Of a DNA stretch of 64,000 nucleotides, positions 11,520 through 24,614 are shown one piece after another. The DNA lies in the NCBI GenBank assembly GCA_024529925.1, contig JAFEUB010000813.1, forward strand, positions 493,501-557,500, read 5' to 3'. A program made the translations under genes and the position numbers. Each line of letters starts with the position of its first letter. Position 1 is the stretch's first letter. This DNA comes from Ophthalmolycus amberensis (taxonomy: Eukaryota > Chordata > Actinopteri > Perciformes > Zoarcidae). The notes beneath the pieces are model-generated. The model was not told where the DNA came from. It saw nothing but the letters and a program-made list of their open reading frames with translations, and did not search any database.

Positions 11520-14500
11520 CCAAGTCACATGTTTAAGGCACAAGTAACCCTCTGTAATAACTGCCAAAGGAGCTATAAAGTAGGCGACGTGGCGAGAATG
11601 ATAACACGCGTTTTGTTAACAGTCTCCCTCTCCCCTCGTCACTTTAAATGAAAAGCACCGGTGTGCACTAAACTGAATGACAGTCTTGTCAATAACTCCA
11701 AGCCCTAATATAGTTATTTTAATGTCGCAGTTATTTATGAAGGGCGCAATGGGAGTAATTGAATATTCCCATAATTGCTTGACTGGTCCAGTCCAGAAAA
11801 CGCCTCCGGAGAGGACGTCAACATTTAAGTCCTTATCTGTCTGAGCTGGAACATTAGTAAGAGGAGAGCGAAGGTGTTGAGCATAATGCCTCATCCTCTT
11901 TGGTTTGTGGAGCATGTCCATGCATGAACCAAGAGTCATTAAGTGACACTGCAAAGGCAGCTCTGCCAAAATCACCATGCAGGAGAGACTATGGCCACTG
12001 AGTGAATTAATAGATGCTGGCATTTTCATAATGACCATGACACCACACATTATAGGAACAGGGATCAGCGCTGTTTAATGCAGAGGTACCTGATTTCATT
12101 TCAGATTGTTGTGATCAGAACAACTGCCGGAGCGTGTAGGATTTGAACTGGTCAGGAAGGCAGATTATTTTGTCTGAATTATACAATCTAAATCCCTCAG
12201 TGATATGGAAACTCTGCATTCAGTGAATTTGGAATAGCTAGTGAGAACATGACTGCAAAAATGCTGTAGAATGTGGGTGGTGTCCATGGGTCATTTGTTA
12301 CCTCCTGATGATTGTGCTGGGGCTACAGAAGAGAAACTCATTCTACCCAGAAACAGCAGAAATGAATCTGTGAAAGCAATCAGGTCTTGGAATTCTACGG
12401 GCGCAGCAGCCTCAGTGTGGTGCTAATTAACCCAGTTCCCCGTGTATTTCAGTGTCTATTTAGTATGCTGCGATGTGATGTAGCTGTCCGTGGTTCTGAA
12501 GTTCATTTATGTCGGGTCCCAGCAGAGCTTTCTGCCAGATTCGTTGTGTCACAGACTCTGTTCTATATTCCTACTGTCAATTCTGATCAGGACGTTGCCG
12601 CAAAAACTGACAACGTATAAGAAAAAGTCATTAATTTAGCCATTTCAGTTTTCGCATCTGTGTGCTACATTAGGAAAAATGACAGCGTTGTTTCCATTCC
12701 AATCCATTTGTCATTCATATTAAACCTTTCCAACTCCGTGGTTGTTGTTGCAGATGATAAGCTTGTGGACGGGGTGCTGTCCATGGTGCTGAATCACTAG
12801 CCTCACACTGTTTGGAGCCCCTGGGATCATTGACGTTTCATTTTCTGGATAAAAACCACTTAAATAAGTAATTCAGAGTATTTATATACGCAAAGCCCTT
12901 CCAAGAGTGCTCTGCTTACATAACAGCAAACAAAACTTAATTACTAACCACTTTAGGTAATTGTGTTTTGTTTGACAAAAACACTTCAACAGAACCAACA
13001 TTTCACCGAGAATATATATTTTTTTTTCTCAAAATGGCTCCTTGTCGGTGTCCCCTTCTTCTTGGCCACGAACAGCTTAGTACTGTAATTCCATTAATTT
13101 AGCTATCAACCATTAATGACTACCATTAGCATATTAATGAGTGATGTTCATGAAATGGATCTCCATCATGTCTGGTGGAACTGGAGCAACCCAGTGGATT
13201 TGCCGCTCGAGTGTCTGATGAGCAAGGCTGTGTAACTAATTTACACCTTAAGCAGAGTCTCATCTGAGGACCTGAGTGTGTCTGGAGAGCATCACATATA
13301 TTTAAAGCTCTCTCACTGTCTGAATGCAGAATGTGTTCCCCTATAGGGAGAAGGGTGTCACATGTAACATTTCACCTTTTTTTCATTTTTAAATGCAAGC
13401 GTTCTGTTCAAAAGGGAGTTCATGTCCATGTCAGAGATAAGTCAGTCCTGAATCAGATACCATTTTTGTTTTTTCGAAGTGGTGATTAGGACTCACCAGC
13501 TCAACAAGCTTGCATGCTTGTTTTGATTTTACATGTTTTACAATTGCGACTTTAATGCACAGCAGGATTTGTGTTTTCAACCCATTCTGTGCCCCATCTC
13601 AGTCAAGGTAGCAGAATGCCTGAAAGACAGGCTCCTGCAAAGTCTTAAGGCAACTCCTCCACAGTCGCATACAAGCTGAAGTCCCTTATAATTTGACCTT
13701 AGCCGTCTCCAATATCCTTCCGGCAGCCATGGAGGACAGTTGATTCAGATAACTCCATTCCACTGGGCCTGTAAAATGAATTTAGGTCTGTTCAACTAAG
13801 GGCCCATTCATTTTGTCTCCATTTCACAGTCTATCATTTCCCCAGAATACCATCAGACCAGCAGTTATCTATTCTATATTTAAAACAGCTAGGATTATTT
13901 GGTGCAGGGGATGAATATACCTCATACTTCATACGAGATTACCCCAAGCTATCTTGTGTTACCTTCTATCTATTGCTGCACTACAGATTCAGTATTAGAA
14001 TATAAGCCAGCGCCGGCAGTATCATACCCTGTTTATTATGGAGCATGCTTATCACCGCGTACTCAGGACAAAAGATTCATGAAAAGAGAAACTTTTAAAC
14101 TGCTCATAGGGGAATATTCAACTTTCGTCTCATCACACAGCAAATCCTGTTTCTTCCCCTCTTGACTTTTTAAGAAAACGAGTAGCAATCATCATCATTT
14201 ACCCTTTGTTGAACACAGCAGAATCTCAAGAACAACCCATTGAAAAAGACTTAAAATGGTACTCAGGGTTAATGTTTTCATCTACCGAACTTCTCACAAT
14301 ATCATATCCAGTTCCCAAATGCACGATTGTACTTTGTGTAATTGCCAATATGAGGCTTAATGATGACCCTGATGAGAAGAGGAATTAAGTTGATACCAGA
14401 GGCAGTGTTATAAAAAGGTGAGATAACCTTGTTTTCGACTGAAAGGAACAACAGTGACATTGTGATAGTAATCAGTGTTTTCATTCACGATATTTATCAT

Positions 14501-15640
14501 GGTATGACAGCTTCAGTGCTTAAACAGTGTGGCTGCTAATTCAGTGTCATTGCAGGACTGATAAAGAGTGAAGGGGGATGAGAAAGGTAAGCTGCTTTGT
14601 CTAACCTTTGAGTAAAAACAGATCACATTCGCCATCTCATACAGCGATTCTTCCCATATGATGCGAAAGAACTGCAGGTTTAGAGTGCTTGAGTGAACTT
14701 TTGAGTCATAACTGCAAACTGCATTGTCTTATTGCGGCTAGAGAAGTAAACTCATGACCAAGAAAAATGTGTTGGTACAAAACCCTGGACAGACCATACA
14801 AAACAAACATCAACTACAGTCAAAGTGCCCTTAGGTTAGACACTGAACTTACAACCACCCCTGCTAAGCTGTTCATTGGCCAACAAAACAGACAAATAAT
14901 TCCCACTGCAACCACTCTCTTGGTGTTGCTGTAATGTATTCTTTAGTATACATGTTTAAAACATAAAAAAAACTGAATAAACAAAATTGTGATTTTGATC
15001 TGCAGGCCATCGTTCTTTGCTTTCTTTGTCATTTCAAAGCAGTGCAGACATCATGAGTCAGTTCTCTGACTGGTAAAGAAATTGGAAATTGAGAGGCCAG
15101 ATATGGGTAAACCAGTGTGCTTTTATACCTAGAGTATGCTGCCATGGAGAAAGCCTATCATTGAAACCCAATGAACAGATAGCTTTGGGATTTATCGGAA
15201 ATGATATCGTGTTGTGAATGAGTAGGCCATGGCTTCTCCGTTACCCATCCATCACCGATGATGTATTGCAGATAAAGTACTAGGCAGCAACAAGCTCTTG
15301 CTGAGAGGCTGACCTCGTTGATGAAAGCAAAAACACCCCCATGGCCATCCCGGCATACACAGCCTCCTCCTTTCAATACAACAGTCAGAGCTTGTCTCTG
15401 TACAAGGGAACTCATATCAACACCATTAATTGTTGGGGGTGGCGTGTGCACACTGACAGAAAAGAACAAACCCACAATTTATCTTCAGACATGGGATGGA
15501 ATGTCCCGCCTCTTCAACATGAACTTGAAGTCAGACGGCACTGGGAAGCTGATGCGTCTTCACCTCCAACACTTTCCAGCGCACTGATTAGCCCAGCACA
15601 CTGTCACACTAAACACGTGATTAACGCTGTGAATTCAAGC
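11520..15640. other. non-coding DNA, no gene recognised
   Basis: Largely unique, moderately A+T-rich sequence with no transposon terminus. Stretches around 13080-13145 carry repeated ATTAAT/TTAGC-type motifs that resemble homeodomain-type sites, but this is a composition-level remark only. One acceptor-like site at 12740-12753 is followed by a 14-codon frame to a stop; it is not supported as an exon. Confidence 0.5.
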
Positions 15641-15649
15641 AAAGCACTT

Positions 15650-15950
15650 AGTTAGGTTTAGGAAAAATATCATGCTTTGGCTTAAAGGTGCAGTGCGTAC
15701 TGAACTGAAACTTCTCACGTATGCCATGTGTAGTAGAACTACAGTGGCAACATAAAAATGCAAATAGGACCTATCAAGAGCCAGTTGTATTATTATTCAG
15801 AGTAGCATTCATTCGGAGAATAGTAAAGCCAGTGTGTGTGTGTGTGTGAGTGAACGAGTTGGCAGCAGGGTAGAAGAGAAATAGTTTTAGAGGTGAGGAT
15901 TTCAAATGAATGGACAGTTTGTGCAGAAAAAAAATGCTGCACGGGAAAGA
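15650..15950 (+). repeat. family A fragment joined to dispersed repeat 'family B'
   Basis: The left part (15650-15683, 'ttaggtttaggaaaaatatc' then 'atgctttggctta') resembles family A. It runs directly into 'aaaggtgcagtgcgta' at 15685, the start of a second common fish repeat type that also includes 'atgccatgtgtagtagaact' (15721-15740). A shorter relative of the second type begins at 33848 ('aaagggacagtgtgtaag'). The abrupt switch suggests that family B inserted into a family A copy. Superfamily not determined. Confidence 0.45.
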
Positions 15951-16309
15951 GGTTTCCCGGGTTTTGTTTTCTGGCCCTGGAGACCAAACCAACAGTTTCC
16001 CCCCTGTGTTCTAATTAACCTCTGGCCAAATCATTCACACAAATATAACACCGTTACACTGTTGTTTGGCTGTACATCTTTGCACTACTGTTTAGTTAGT
16101 TAATTTAATATTATTCAATTTCATTGTGTATTTTATATTTAAGATTTTTACTCTGTTTTTTTTACCTGTACAATAATTGCTGCTGTAGCGAAAACAATTC
16201 CCCAGAATTAATAAAGTGACTATCTTTTACTAGCATGGTCGGGAAGCTGAAGCAAGTTGATCTGTCCATTCTGGGTTACTGTAGAAACCAGGCGGCAACC
16301 TTTGGGTCT

Positions 16310-16665
16310 GTAAAGTGAAGCCAATGAGAAGGTGCCTTAAACTTGCATTATCTCTACTGGCCATCAGGGGGCGACTCCTCTGGTTGCAAAATGAAGTCAG
16401 AAGTCGATTAGAAATTGACCCAACTTCTCACTTGATTTATTACCTCAGTGAACATCAGTTTATGGTCTCAATCGCTAGTTTCAAGTCTTCTTCAACACAG
16501 CGTGATGTTGATTTAATCACCTATGGTCCCATTAGGGTGTGGCTACCTTGTGATTGACAGATCACTACCAAAGGCCTATACCGGGTCGCTACCAGGGCTT
16601 CACTCCTCAGCAGTCCAAATATGGTCACTTCTGTTCCCTGGTTGCAAAAAAGCCAAATGGCGATG
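16310..16665 (+). repeat. dispersed repeat 'family C', copy 1
   Basis: The segment contains blocks I associate with a very widespread acanthomorph repeat: 'gtgaagccaatgagaaggtg' (16315), 'ggccatcagggggcgactcc' (16359) and 'tctggttgcaaaatgaag'. It then has 'cctatggtcccattagggtg' (16521) and 'cttgtgattgacag'. The last two blocks recur in the same order near 52431-52503. No terminal repeats were identified. Confidence 0.5.
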
Positions 16666-16799
16666 GCCAAAACAGCTCATTAGAAAAAGGTAACAATTTT
16701 TATTTTAAGGTGATTATACACAAAAACAATACATGCCTATTAATACTATATTCCATTTCTGCCAATACTTACCCCTAAATATTACAAACGGTTCCATTA

Positions 16800-16935
16800 A
16801 AATAAGTAAACTTGGGTTTCGGCAACAAAGCCATTTAGGTTTTGGAAAAACATCAATCTTAGGCTTAAAATAACTTTGCAAATTTTGAAAAACGTAAACA
16901 ACATTTAAAGTCCTGTATTTGTCTGACATAGCCAC
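16800..16935 (+). repeat. dispersed repeat 'family A', fragment
   Basis: Contains 'cttgggtttcggcaacaaag' followed by 'aggcttaaaataacttt' in the same order as copy 1 at 5448-5522. The right-hand part of the family is missing or too diverged to see. Confidence 0.45.
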
Positions 16936-16939
16936 CTCG

Positions 16940-17640
16940 CCTATTGCCCACCCAGTGTGGCTTTATTTTCGGTCTTATACTAAGTCATCACACTCCTGGA
17001 GCATTTTTTCTGTGCAGGTAATAATCACGACGGGTTTACATTGTAGTTACTTGAAAACCCAGTGTGTGTCATTCAGAGGCTAAAGGGCGCCTTGTGCATT
17101 TGTATCCGATGCCAAGAGGTGGGATAAAGCATCTGTGTTTGACGGGAATGAGAAGAGGCTGGTTCCCTGTCCCTTGGTTCAATTCTGCATCGACAGTAAT
17201 GAATAGACCGCAGCTTGGCTTGCAGTTTGATGACCACGAGTCCAAGGAAATATGTCCCAAGCGGTGCTCATTTTTGCACTCTAGTGGCCCCAAACCACAG
17301 GAAAGGCTCCCCTCCCCCCACACGTCAGGTGACTAATCTTTCAAAAAGTTCTAAAGAAACATGACCTTCAGCAACAATATGCTGGCAATAACGGTCTCCT
17401 TTAAGTAGCAATGTCCCAATTACGTTTTTTCACAGTCCTGATTTGACAGGCGTTGACCTCCATCAGCAGGCACTCAATATTACATTTTGTTTGTACTGTA
17501 GCACAGCTGCATAGTACATGCATTGCATAATGCCTGCATTATAGTAAATAAGCCAATTTATATATCTTTAAATATTAATTAATGCCCCTGCACTAAATAA
17601 ATATAGCTTATCTTACAGGTTTCCAATAAGATTTGATAAA
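16940..17640. other. non-coding DNA, no gene recognised
   Basis: Two antisense frames of 84-90 codons overlap at 17064-17336. Neither has a recognisable motif and both coincide with ordinary G+C content, so I treat them as chance. Confidence 0.5.
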
Positions 17641-17649
17641 GTATCCTAT

Positions 17650-18077
17650 GGCATTTTGTATGATATGGGAGAGTAGTGTCATTCTTACTCTCTCTTAGTC
17701 TCTTAGAAATGCAACCAATTTACAAAAGTATATTAACATAGTACCTAACAGTGCATATCTAAATCATATGTATAAATGCATGAATAATGTACATCTAAAT
17801 AATTTCTTAATCATTTACTTACACTTTATAAAGGATCTTATTAATCATCTACAACTCCTCAATAATTGGTTTGTAAAATATATAATACTTAATATAATCC
17901 ATAATTTACAAACAATCACGAAACACATAATAGACGAGCTTATTAATCAAGAATAAAATATTTATAACTGTTTATGAATTGCATACTAATGAGTGTTAAT
18001 GTAGGAACAATGCTTTATACATTATGAAGTGTTTACTCATATTTAACTAATGCTTCATAGTGTATAAAGTGTTACCT
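17650..18077. repeat. A+T-rich non-autonomous DNA repeat with AAAGTGTTACC end
   Basis: Strongly A+T-rich block ending in 'tgtataaagtgttacc' at 18061-18076, with internal 'cttacactttataaagg' (about 17818) and several 'ttataaa'/'tttataca' variants. The ending AAAGTGTTACC is a form I associate with a common fish non-autonomous element. The opposite terminus (GGTAACACTTT) is not visible, so this may be a truncated copy. Confidence 0.4.
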
Positions 18078-18079
18078 TT

Positions 18080-21000
18080 TTATTTTGAATGAGCTCATGG
18101 AGCTCCACCATTAGTAATGCAGAAATTAATTCATCACTGACTGGAACCATCTTTTGTGCAATTGCATGCCCTGACCATGCAACCATTAAGAGTATTTTGT
18201 TATAACAAAAAAGACCAAATCCCTCACAGGCTTCCCACTCTTGAAGACAGCTGACTGTTATTGTTGGAACCCATGACCAAGCTGCTTAGTCATCAATGCT
18301 ATTTGTTGTGTTGTAAGACATAACACCAGGCCAATGTCAATCGAATAATATGACCGACAATGTGGTGTTGGGATCTAGTTCTGCTTTGGTCCCCCCAAAC
18401 AAGCCTTGGGCCAGCCTTAGAAATGATATAAGAATGAGATCTCATGTTTCTGATTTGTCTTTTCCTGAGGGAAGAGTGTTGCTCCCAGTGACCTTAATAT
18501 ACGACAGTATTTGATTTGGCAAGCAGAATAAATCTGTGATATCTTTACAGCAGCATCACTTCAAGATTTAGGCTGGGGAGGCGGGTTCTACATGTTAAAA
18601 CGTTCTTACTGCAACAGAGGAGTGTTGGAAAATTGAACGCGTTTCTTGTTCCCCCCCCGGTGTATTCTTCTTATCCAACCTTTTGCTTCAGCCAGAATAG
18701 AGTAAATGTATGACACAAAGCTGAGTGGAAGTTGTGCAGATAAATTCTCAACCTGTGGTTTGCAGAGGATTGAGCGTTAGAAGAAAGGACAAGTTAAGGC
18801 ATGTGAAGTGACCCGGTCCACATTACCCCTGTCACTATCTGTATTTGCCAGCTTGGCCTGATAGATCCATGGGCCCTCTGCTGACAGAGATAATAGAAGT
18901 CAGCAAGAAAGACTGTTTTGTGACAGCGTTGGGGAAAGCGGAGAGGAGTCGGGAAAAGCGGAGAAGGGGGGGAAAGTGCATGACTCAGCAGAAGGTGCCG
19001 CACTATTAAAATTAAATCTGCAGCTGGTTCCAGACAAATCTGTAAGCTTTGTAGCAGTAGGCAGAGGTGGCTGGGCATTTGGAGGACATTACAAATTGAC
19101 ACCCTTCTCAGGACTACTGAATCATTTATTATACCTACCTCTACTTAAGCTGTCGAAGCAGTGATGGGTTTGGCACTGTGTTATCCACAGTTAATTTATC
19201 AGGGATGAGGTGGCTGGTGCACTGTCTGCCCAGTCGGCCGTTGAATCTTCCTCCGTCATTAAAACTCCCCGGCCTTCATTATTATCAGCAAAGCTAAAAG
19301 GAGACGATGCCATGAATGTGCTTGCTAAAGTATGTTCAAGAAGACGTTTATATGGCTACTGATTTGAATAATCAATATCATAATGTGCCGCAGCTACCGC
19401 TGCTCAGGTACTTAATTGTGTCACGGTGAAGTCGTAACAACGTCAACAGTTATTGGTTAAGGTGGGGGATTTAATCTGTCCAACAGTGAGGCAAATACCA
19501 GGTGATATTTCTTTTGAGTCCCTGCTGGGCACGAGTGTGAGTTTAATTCCACCTGAGCTGTACTATTTTGCGATGAGGAGCATTTGTTATTCTAGAAAAG
19601 GGAATTTTTAATGTATCCAAAAGCAGCAGTGCACAAACCCATGGATAGAACTGATGAATTCCTTCTGTGGACTATGAGCCCCGATTAAACACACAAATTA
19701 AAAGCATATCTAAAACCTGGCTTTCCCCACTGAAGTATTACTAAAACCAGTGCTTATAACATTATGCAGAGAAATTGATTTCTTTTTTTAGACATTACCA
19801 TAATACCCTTATATCTGTCTGCCCAAATGAATTACTTCAATTACAGTGAAGCTTAGCAGAATGGATTCGTATTTTCTGGCCATAGAGTAAAAGCCAGTCT
19901 CTCCTATTTTGACGATGCTTCAGTCATGGATACCAGGAGATACAAACACCATTTGGGTTTACTGTGCTTTAAAGCTTATTTTTAGACTTGTCTTCTCAAA
20001 AATGTACTTGTGATTTGGTAAATCATTTTACCAACAGCTCTTATCAACCCATGCTTTTACTTACTTTCCTTGTCATGTAAATGATGTTTGCACTATAGCT
20101 TCACATAAAAGTCAAGTCATTTAGCTCATGAATATCATAACACCTATCAAACATTTCTTGCTGCACCGTTTTCTCTAGCCAAGTGAATACACTGCGTCTA
20201 ATTATGCCAGGTCATTGCCTTGCAACATCAATCTGGAAGTACATTTGTGGATCACACATGTAGAAATGATATGGTTATTAAAGAAATGGATTGAAAAGAA
20301 ATGTTAAATATGCCACAAATTGCAGCATAAACTGGTAAAGACCTTCTTTTTTTTTCCTCAATGTTATTTTTTTGATTTGAAATGTATTTTTCCTCCAAGC
20401 CTCTGCGTGGGCAGACCGGTGAACATGTTTGACAAATTATCTAACTTTTGAATAGCTTTCTTTCTCATTGAAATTCATATAATTGTTATTCAGTAAACAT
20501 TAATGCGTTTGTAAACAGTCTCCAGGAGAACTCACTCCGATTTTTTAGCTGTTTAGTTTCTAATGTGTTGCTGTTGTTGCCAGTTAAGTTGATGGTTGTC
20601 CCAATAAGTGTTTGGGGGACATGAAGTGGTAGTGGAGTAAAATGAGGTGAAGCAGCAGCAGCAGGTCAAACTTGGTTTTCCATACTGTCCAGGCATGCCA
20701 ATGTTATCATGACTGCAAGTTAAAAACATCATCATTGTTTCGTAAATATTTATTTAAAGTTAATAGTGTATTACTTTTCTGAGGGTTCGTCCAGCGACCC
20801 CTGTCACACTGTTTTCACATATTGCCTGGAAAGAAACACCACAGCTGTTGAAAGACTTGGTAACCTTCACATACGTTAAGTTTAATGAACTGACTATCAA
20901 TCAAATCCTCACAGTACATATAACTTCAAATAGAATATTTTAAAAAATGCATGGTGATAAACCTGAAAACAATGAAAGGTCACTCCTTTAAAGCCTTTTT

Positions 21001-23685
21001 TTTTGCACCAGTGAACTGTTAAGTCCAAAGTCAAAGTCAGTTTCCTATTATAACAACCTTTCTGGGATGTTTCCATTTCACACACACCTACTGTATGTAA
21101 ATATGTGATTATACTGAGACACTGAAACATGGCCATTTGGCTTGCTTTTCAAAACAAATTTTCTGCCATCGACAAGTATTTAGATTTTGAATGTTGGACA
21201 TCTGCTTTTTCAGGATTTTGGAGAACGTTTCCTGAAAAACAGAGCTGTCGCCAATCTCTGGTTGTTGTGTTGGCCCCACTACAGACAAGGGATTTAGGGG
21301 CCCTTTAGAAACAGTGATTGACAGCCATGTTAAATTACACAGAGCTTCCAGAAGAGGCTTCTTCCCTAGTGGTTTGACCGTCTGTAATTTTCCCTGAATC
21401 TGGTGCAGGCATTCCCATGTTCCCGAGCCCTAATTTAAACAGCCCTAAATCACCCCAGTGCAGTCGGCGCTGAACAAAAACCAAACGTTGACTGCCAAGT
21501 TAATTAATAGAAGCCCAGCTGCCTGGGCCTCATAATCGCATACAATGCCGAGGAGAAAATATTCTGCTGTGTACATGTCTATTCTGACGATAATGCCTTG
21601 GTGTCGGGGGGACATGCCCTTATTGGCCCTCTCATCTGCTTTGTTAATTTTGTTTACGGAGCCACTGCTTTCCAAAAAAATGCTGTGATTAATTTCCATA
21701 CCGAGGCTCTTGGGGCTTCCATGGCTTTCAGATCTGAAAAGAAGTTGGTGCTTTCACACAAGTGGATAGTTTTCACTCAACACATTGCTTGAATTGTATC
21801 TTTTGGAATCCAATTTGTCATTTTTTTGACAAGAAAACTCTGTTTATGTAATGCTTTCTGTTATAAGTTCCCTTTTCAAAAAAATAATGATCTAATCTAT
21901 AATAGTTTCAAAAGTTATATTGTTTATTTACTACTATCTTTAACAACACACACACACAAGCTGTTAAGCTTTCATTTTCAACTTCTAAATCGTTTTACAT
22001 TTTAAAGTAACTCGGGATCTACTGGATGGTGAAAACACCTATGATGCGTTTGTTTTGCTGATATTATTTAAGGAAACATTTCTTGGATAGGAAACCAGTT
22101 ACACCTGTGAGGACAGGAGGATTTCAACAAAACTGAATGTGACATAAAGACAATAAAATACATTTAAATAGATCTAAAATGAAGTGCATGAAGAATTAGA
22201 AAATGTTTAAAAAAAAACTAAACATGTATCTTTGACTTAATGCAAAATTGTGTATGCATATCAACATCCAGAGAGTGAATGCCTAAAACAGACATGTACT
22301 GGTGAACATTTTAAATGCAGAAAAAAGACGCGTGACAATGAATGAGTGCCTCTTTTGAGATAATCACTGTAATTCAAATAACACTCTTTATCCTTCACTT
22401 AGAAAGTAGTTCTAAACCCTCACTCGCTCTTTTCAAATGTAATCCCTCCTCCCGTTCATCAAGGGACCGGGGTAATTGAAAGGACAGATAACAACATATT
22501 TCCATTGGGTGCAAAGCGTTATCTAATTCAGTTTTGAGGGAAGATAATGAAAAGGTCAAATGACTGACCAAGGTAGTGCCTTCATTTGCAATGTTGTCCC
22601 CTCTGATAAAACACCAGGTCAGCCAGTTATTTAATTGACGTTGCTTTACATATGGAATCTCAGAAATGGAGAGCGATATATACACGATTGGGGGCGGTAA
22701 GGTCATAAATCATCTGGCCTGCCTGTAAACACTTTCACTTAAAAAAAAAAGGGGATTATAGAGATTAGTGGACGCTGTTAACAAATCTCCTTTGACCCGA
22801 GAAACAGTCCGGCCCGGACCCTTTTAGCAGGAGCGGTACACGTGCACTTTTTGCATTCTGTCTCTGATTCTTTGATTTTTCATATAACTCGTGGTAGGAA
22901 GAGGCAGCTCAAATTGAGAAACATTGCCTTGAGTATGGTAACTGTGGTCAGTTAATGGCACTGAAATATGTGGGCATTTTCTCCCCGTCAGAGGCATGCA
23001 CCCTATCGATTCCTTTGGGGCGCCATCAATCGTGGCGATAACTTCACCGTCACATAAGTTACTGAGAGCCATCGCTCAGGCCTGAGGCTGAGGGAGGACA
23101 AGACGGGAAGGGACAGCAATCTATGGGCCCTTTATCTTCCTGGTTGTTACATTCTTGCAGGTGTCAGTGTATGAGGCCATTAGAGCAAATTAATAGCTGA
23201 CAAACACTTTCCTTCTAATTCTCCTGTTTATCAGTTATCGTAACCTCACAGCTCTTTGGGATTCATATAATTATGTCGAGTACCCTAATGTTCAGTCCTT
23301 CTTTGGAAAGTAGGAAGCACGCTACTAAATTACATATACGCCTTTTTAATTTGCTCAAAGCTTCACTAATCAATATTTTCTATATTACTTTTTATACTCA
23401 TGATTAATATGCTTATTTAAGAGCAACAATTCCGGTAAACAGTTTTATTTCAGAGAACCAGACAACAGATTTGTCTAAGCTAATTTGGAGCCTCAATTAC
23501 AATCAAAACGTAATTAACAATTAATCAAATGGCCATGTGTGTAATGTGAAAGGTGTTGCTCATGCTGAATTATTTTGGTCATTGGTTTACGGCTATTATT
23601 GTCATCAATTAATCTTTCAGTTATATTTTCTATTGGCTAGTTTTTGTTTTTGTTTCTATAAAATTGATTGTTGATTTTAGAAAAA
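18080..23685. other. long non-coding stretch, no gene or transposon recognised
   Basis: About 5.6 kb without a recognisable repeat, exon or terminal repeat, apart from a short CA run at about 21947-21957 and an A run at 22741-22750. Several sub-stretches (for example 21290-21720 and 23150-23560) have balanced composition with many AATTA/ATTAAT-type cores. That is compatible with conserved non-coding regulatory DNA, but conservation cannot be judged from one sequence. Confidence 0.5.
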
Positions 23686-23689
23686 AGGA

Positions 23690-24110
23690 GGCGAAGACAC
23701 ACATCCCTGTCTACATCAATGGAGCTGAGGTGGAGCAAATAAGCAGCTTTTAAGTTACTGGAAGTCGGTATCACAAACAACCTGACATGGTCCTCACACA
23801 TCTCCAGCCTGGTGAAGAAAGATCATAAAGAGAAGAGTGAGAAGAGGAACCTGCGAGGGGGATATTAAAAAGACAAAAACCCAACCCAGCCACACAACCT
23901 GTTCACCCTGCTGCTGTCTGGAAAGAGATACAGAAGTATCAGCTACCGAACAACCAGACTTCAAAACAGCTTCTTTCCTCTGGCTGTGAGACTCTTTAAT
24001 TCATCCTCCACATTTAATAGAGTTTTATTTTTTGTTTGATTTTATTTGTAGCAAATTAGGACTACAATCTAAATTTCATTGTGCAACCCTGCAACCTTAA
24101 AATGGTAGTA
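23690..24110 (+). mobile_element. decayed L2/Rex1-type LINE, reverse-transcriptase C-terminal region
   Basis: Conceptual translation on the + strand gives HIPVYINGAEVEQISSF (23701-23751). After a stop and a frameshift comes VGITNNLTWSSHISSLVKK (about 23766-23822). Further on, after an apparent deletion, comes NLFTLLLSGKRYRSISYRTT and then a SFFPLAVRLFNSS block ending near 24010. The 'INGxxVExVxSFKxLGVxI..LTWxxH' pattern and the 'SGKRYRSI..RT.RL.NSFFP.AVRL.N' pattern are typical of the region after the reverse-transcriptase core in CR1/L2/Rex1-like LINEs. The copy is 5'-truncated, as LINEs often are, and has stops, frameshifts and a deletion. It is not functional. Confidence 0.75.
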
Positions 24111-24229
24111 AATAGTAAAAACTCACAACTGATTATTCATCAATTGTGGGTTCATTTTCTGTGGATCTATATCGATTAATTAACGAATTATTTCAGGACA
24201 ATATAGCTTACAAACTTATTTCATGCAAC

Positions 24230-24478
24230 TCTACGCCTCGCAGATACTGTGAATACTTAAAAAAAACAGCTCGAAACCCACCTTTTTAGGCTGGCGTTTG
24301 AGTAAAAACCCATGTCCTAGACCTGCTCTTAAAATATGTTTAAAATTTTTATTTTTCATTTTTCTCTGTGTATGTAATTTATTGACCCGAGGGTCACATT
24401 GTGTTTATGCTTTTAACTTTCTGCTCTGTTAAGCACTTTGTGATGTTATGTCTGTGAAAAGCGCTCTATAAATAAATT
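24230..24478 (+). mobile_element. LINE/SINE 3' tail
   Basis: The stretch 24267-24300 ('cagctcgaaacccacctttt' then 'taggctggcgtttga') resembles the end of a LINE reading frame (a '..LKTHLFxLAF' type ending). It is followed by 'gttaagcactttgtgatg' (24429) and 'gaaaagcgctctataaataa' (24457-24476). That last motif is the conserved tail shared by many fish L2-like LINEs and the SINEs that use them. It lies 120 bp after the LINE remnant at 23.69-24.11 kb, so it may be a second, separate 3' fragment. Confidence 0.6.
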
Positions 24479-24614
24479 TCATTCATGCTTCAGTCTGTCA
24501 TCAACCTCAGTTCCAGCAACAGGGATCAGTTTTCAGATGAGCAGTTTTCAGATGAGCTCTGATAAACCCAGTTAACGCTACCTGCCCAGCACCATAGACC
24601 AGACCAATGTGTTC

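Noticed and set aside
11616..12050. 144-codon minus-strand frame just after the CpG-rich block
   Set aside because: No recognisable domain, no splice or promoter context on that strand, and Met/His-rich composition like chance frames nearby. Kept only as something to recheck if transcripts appear.
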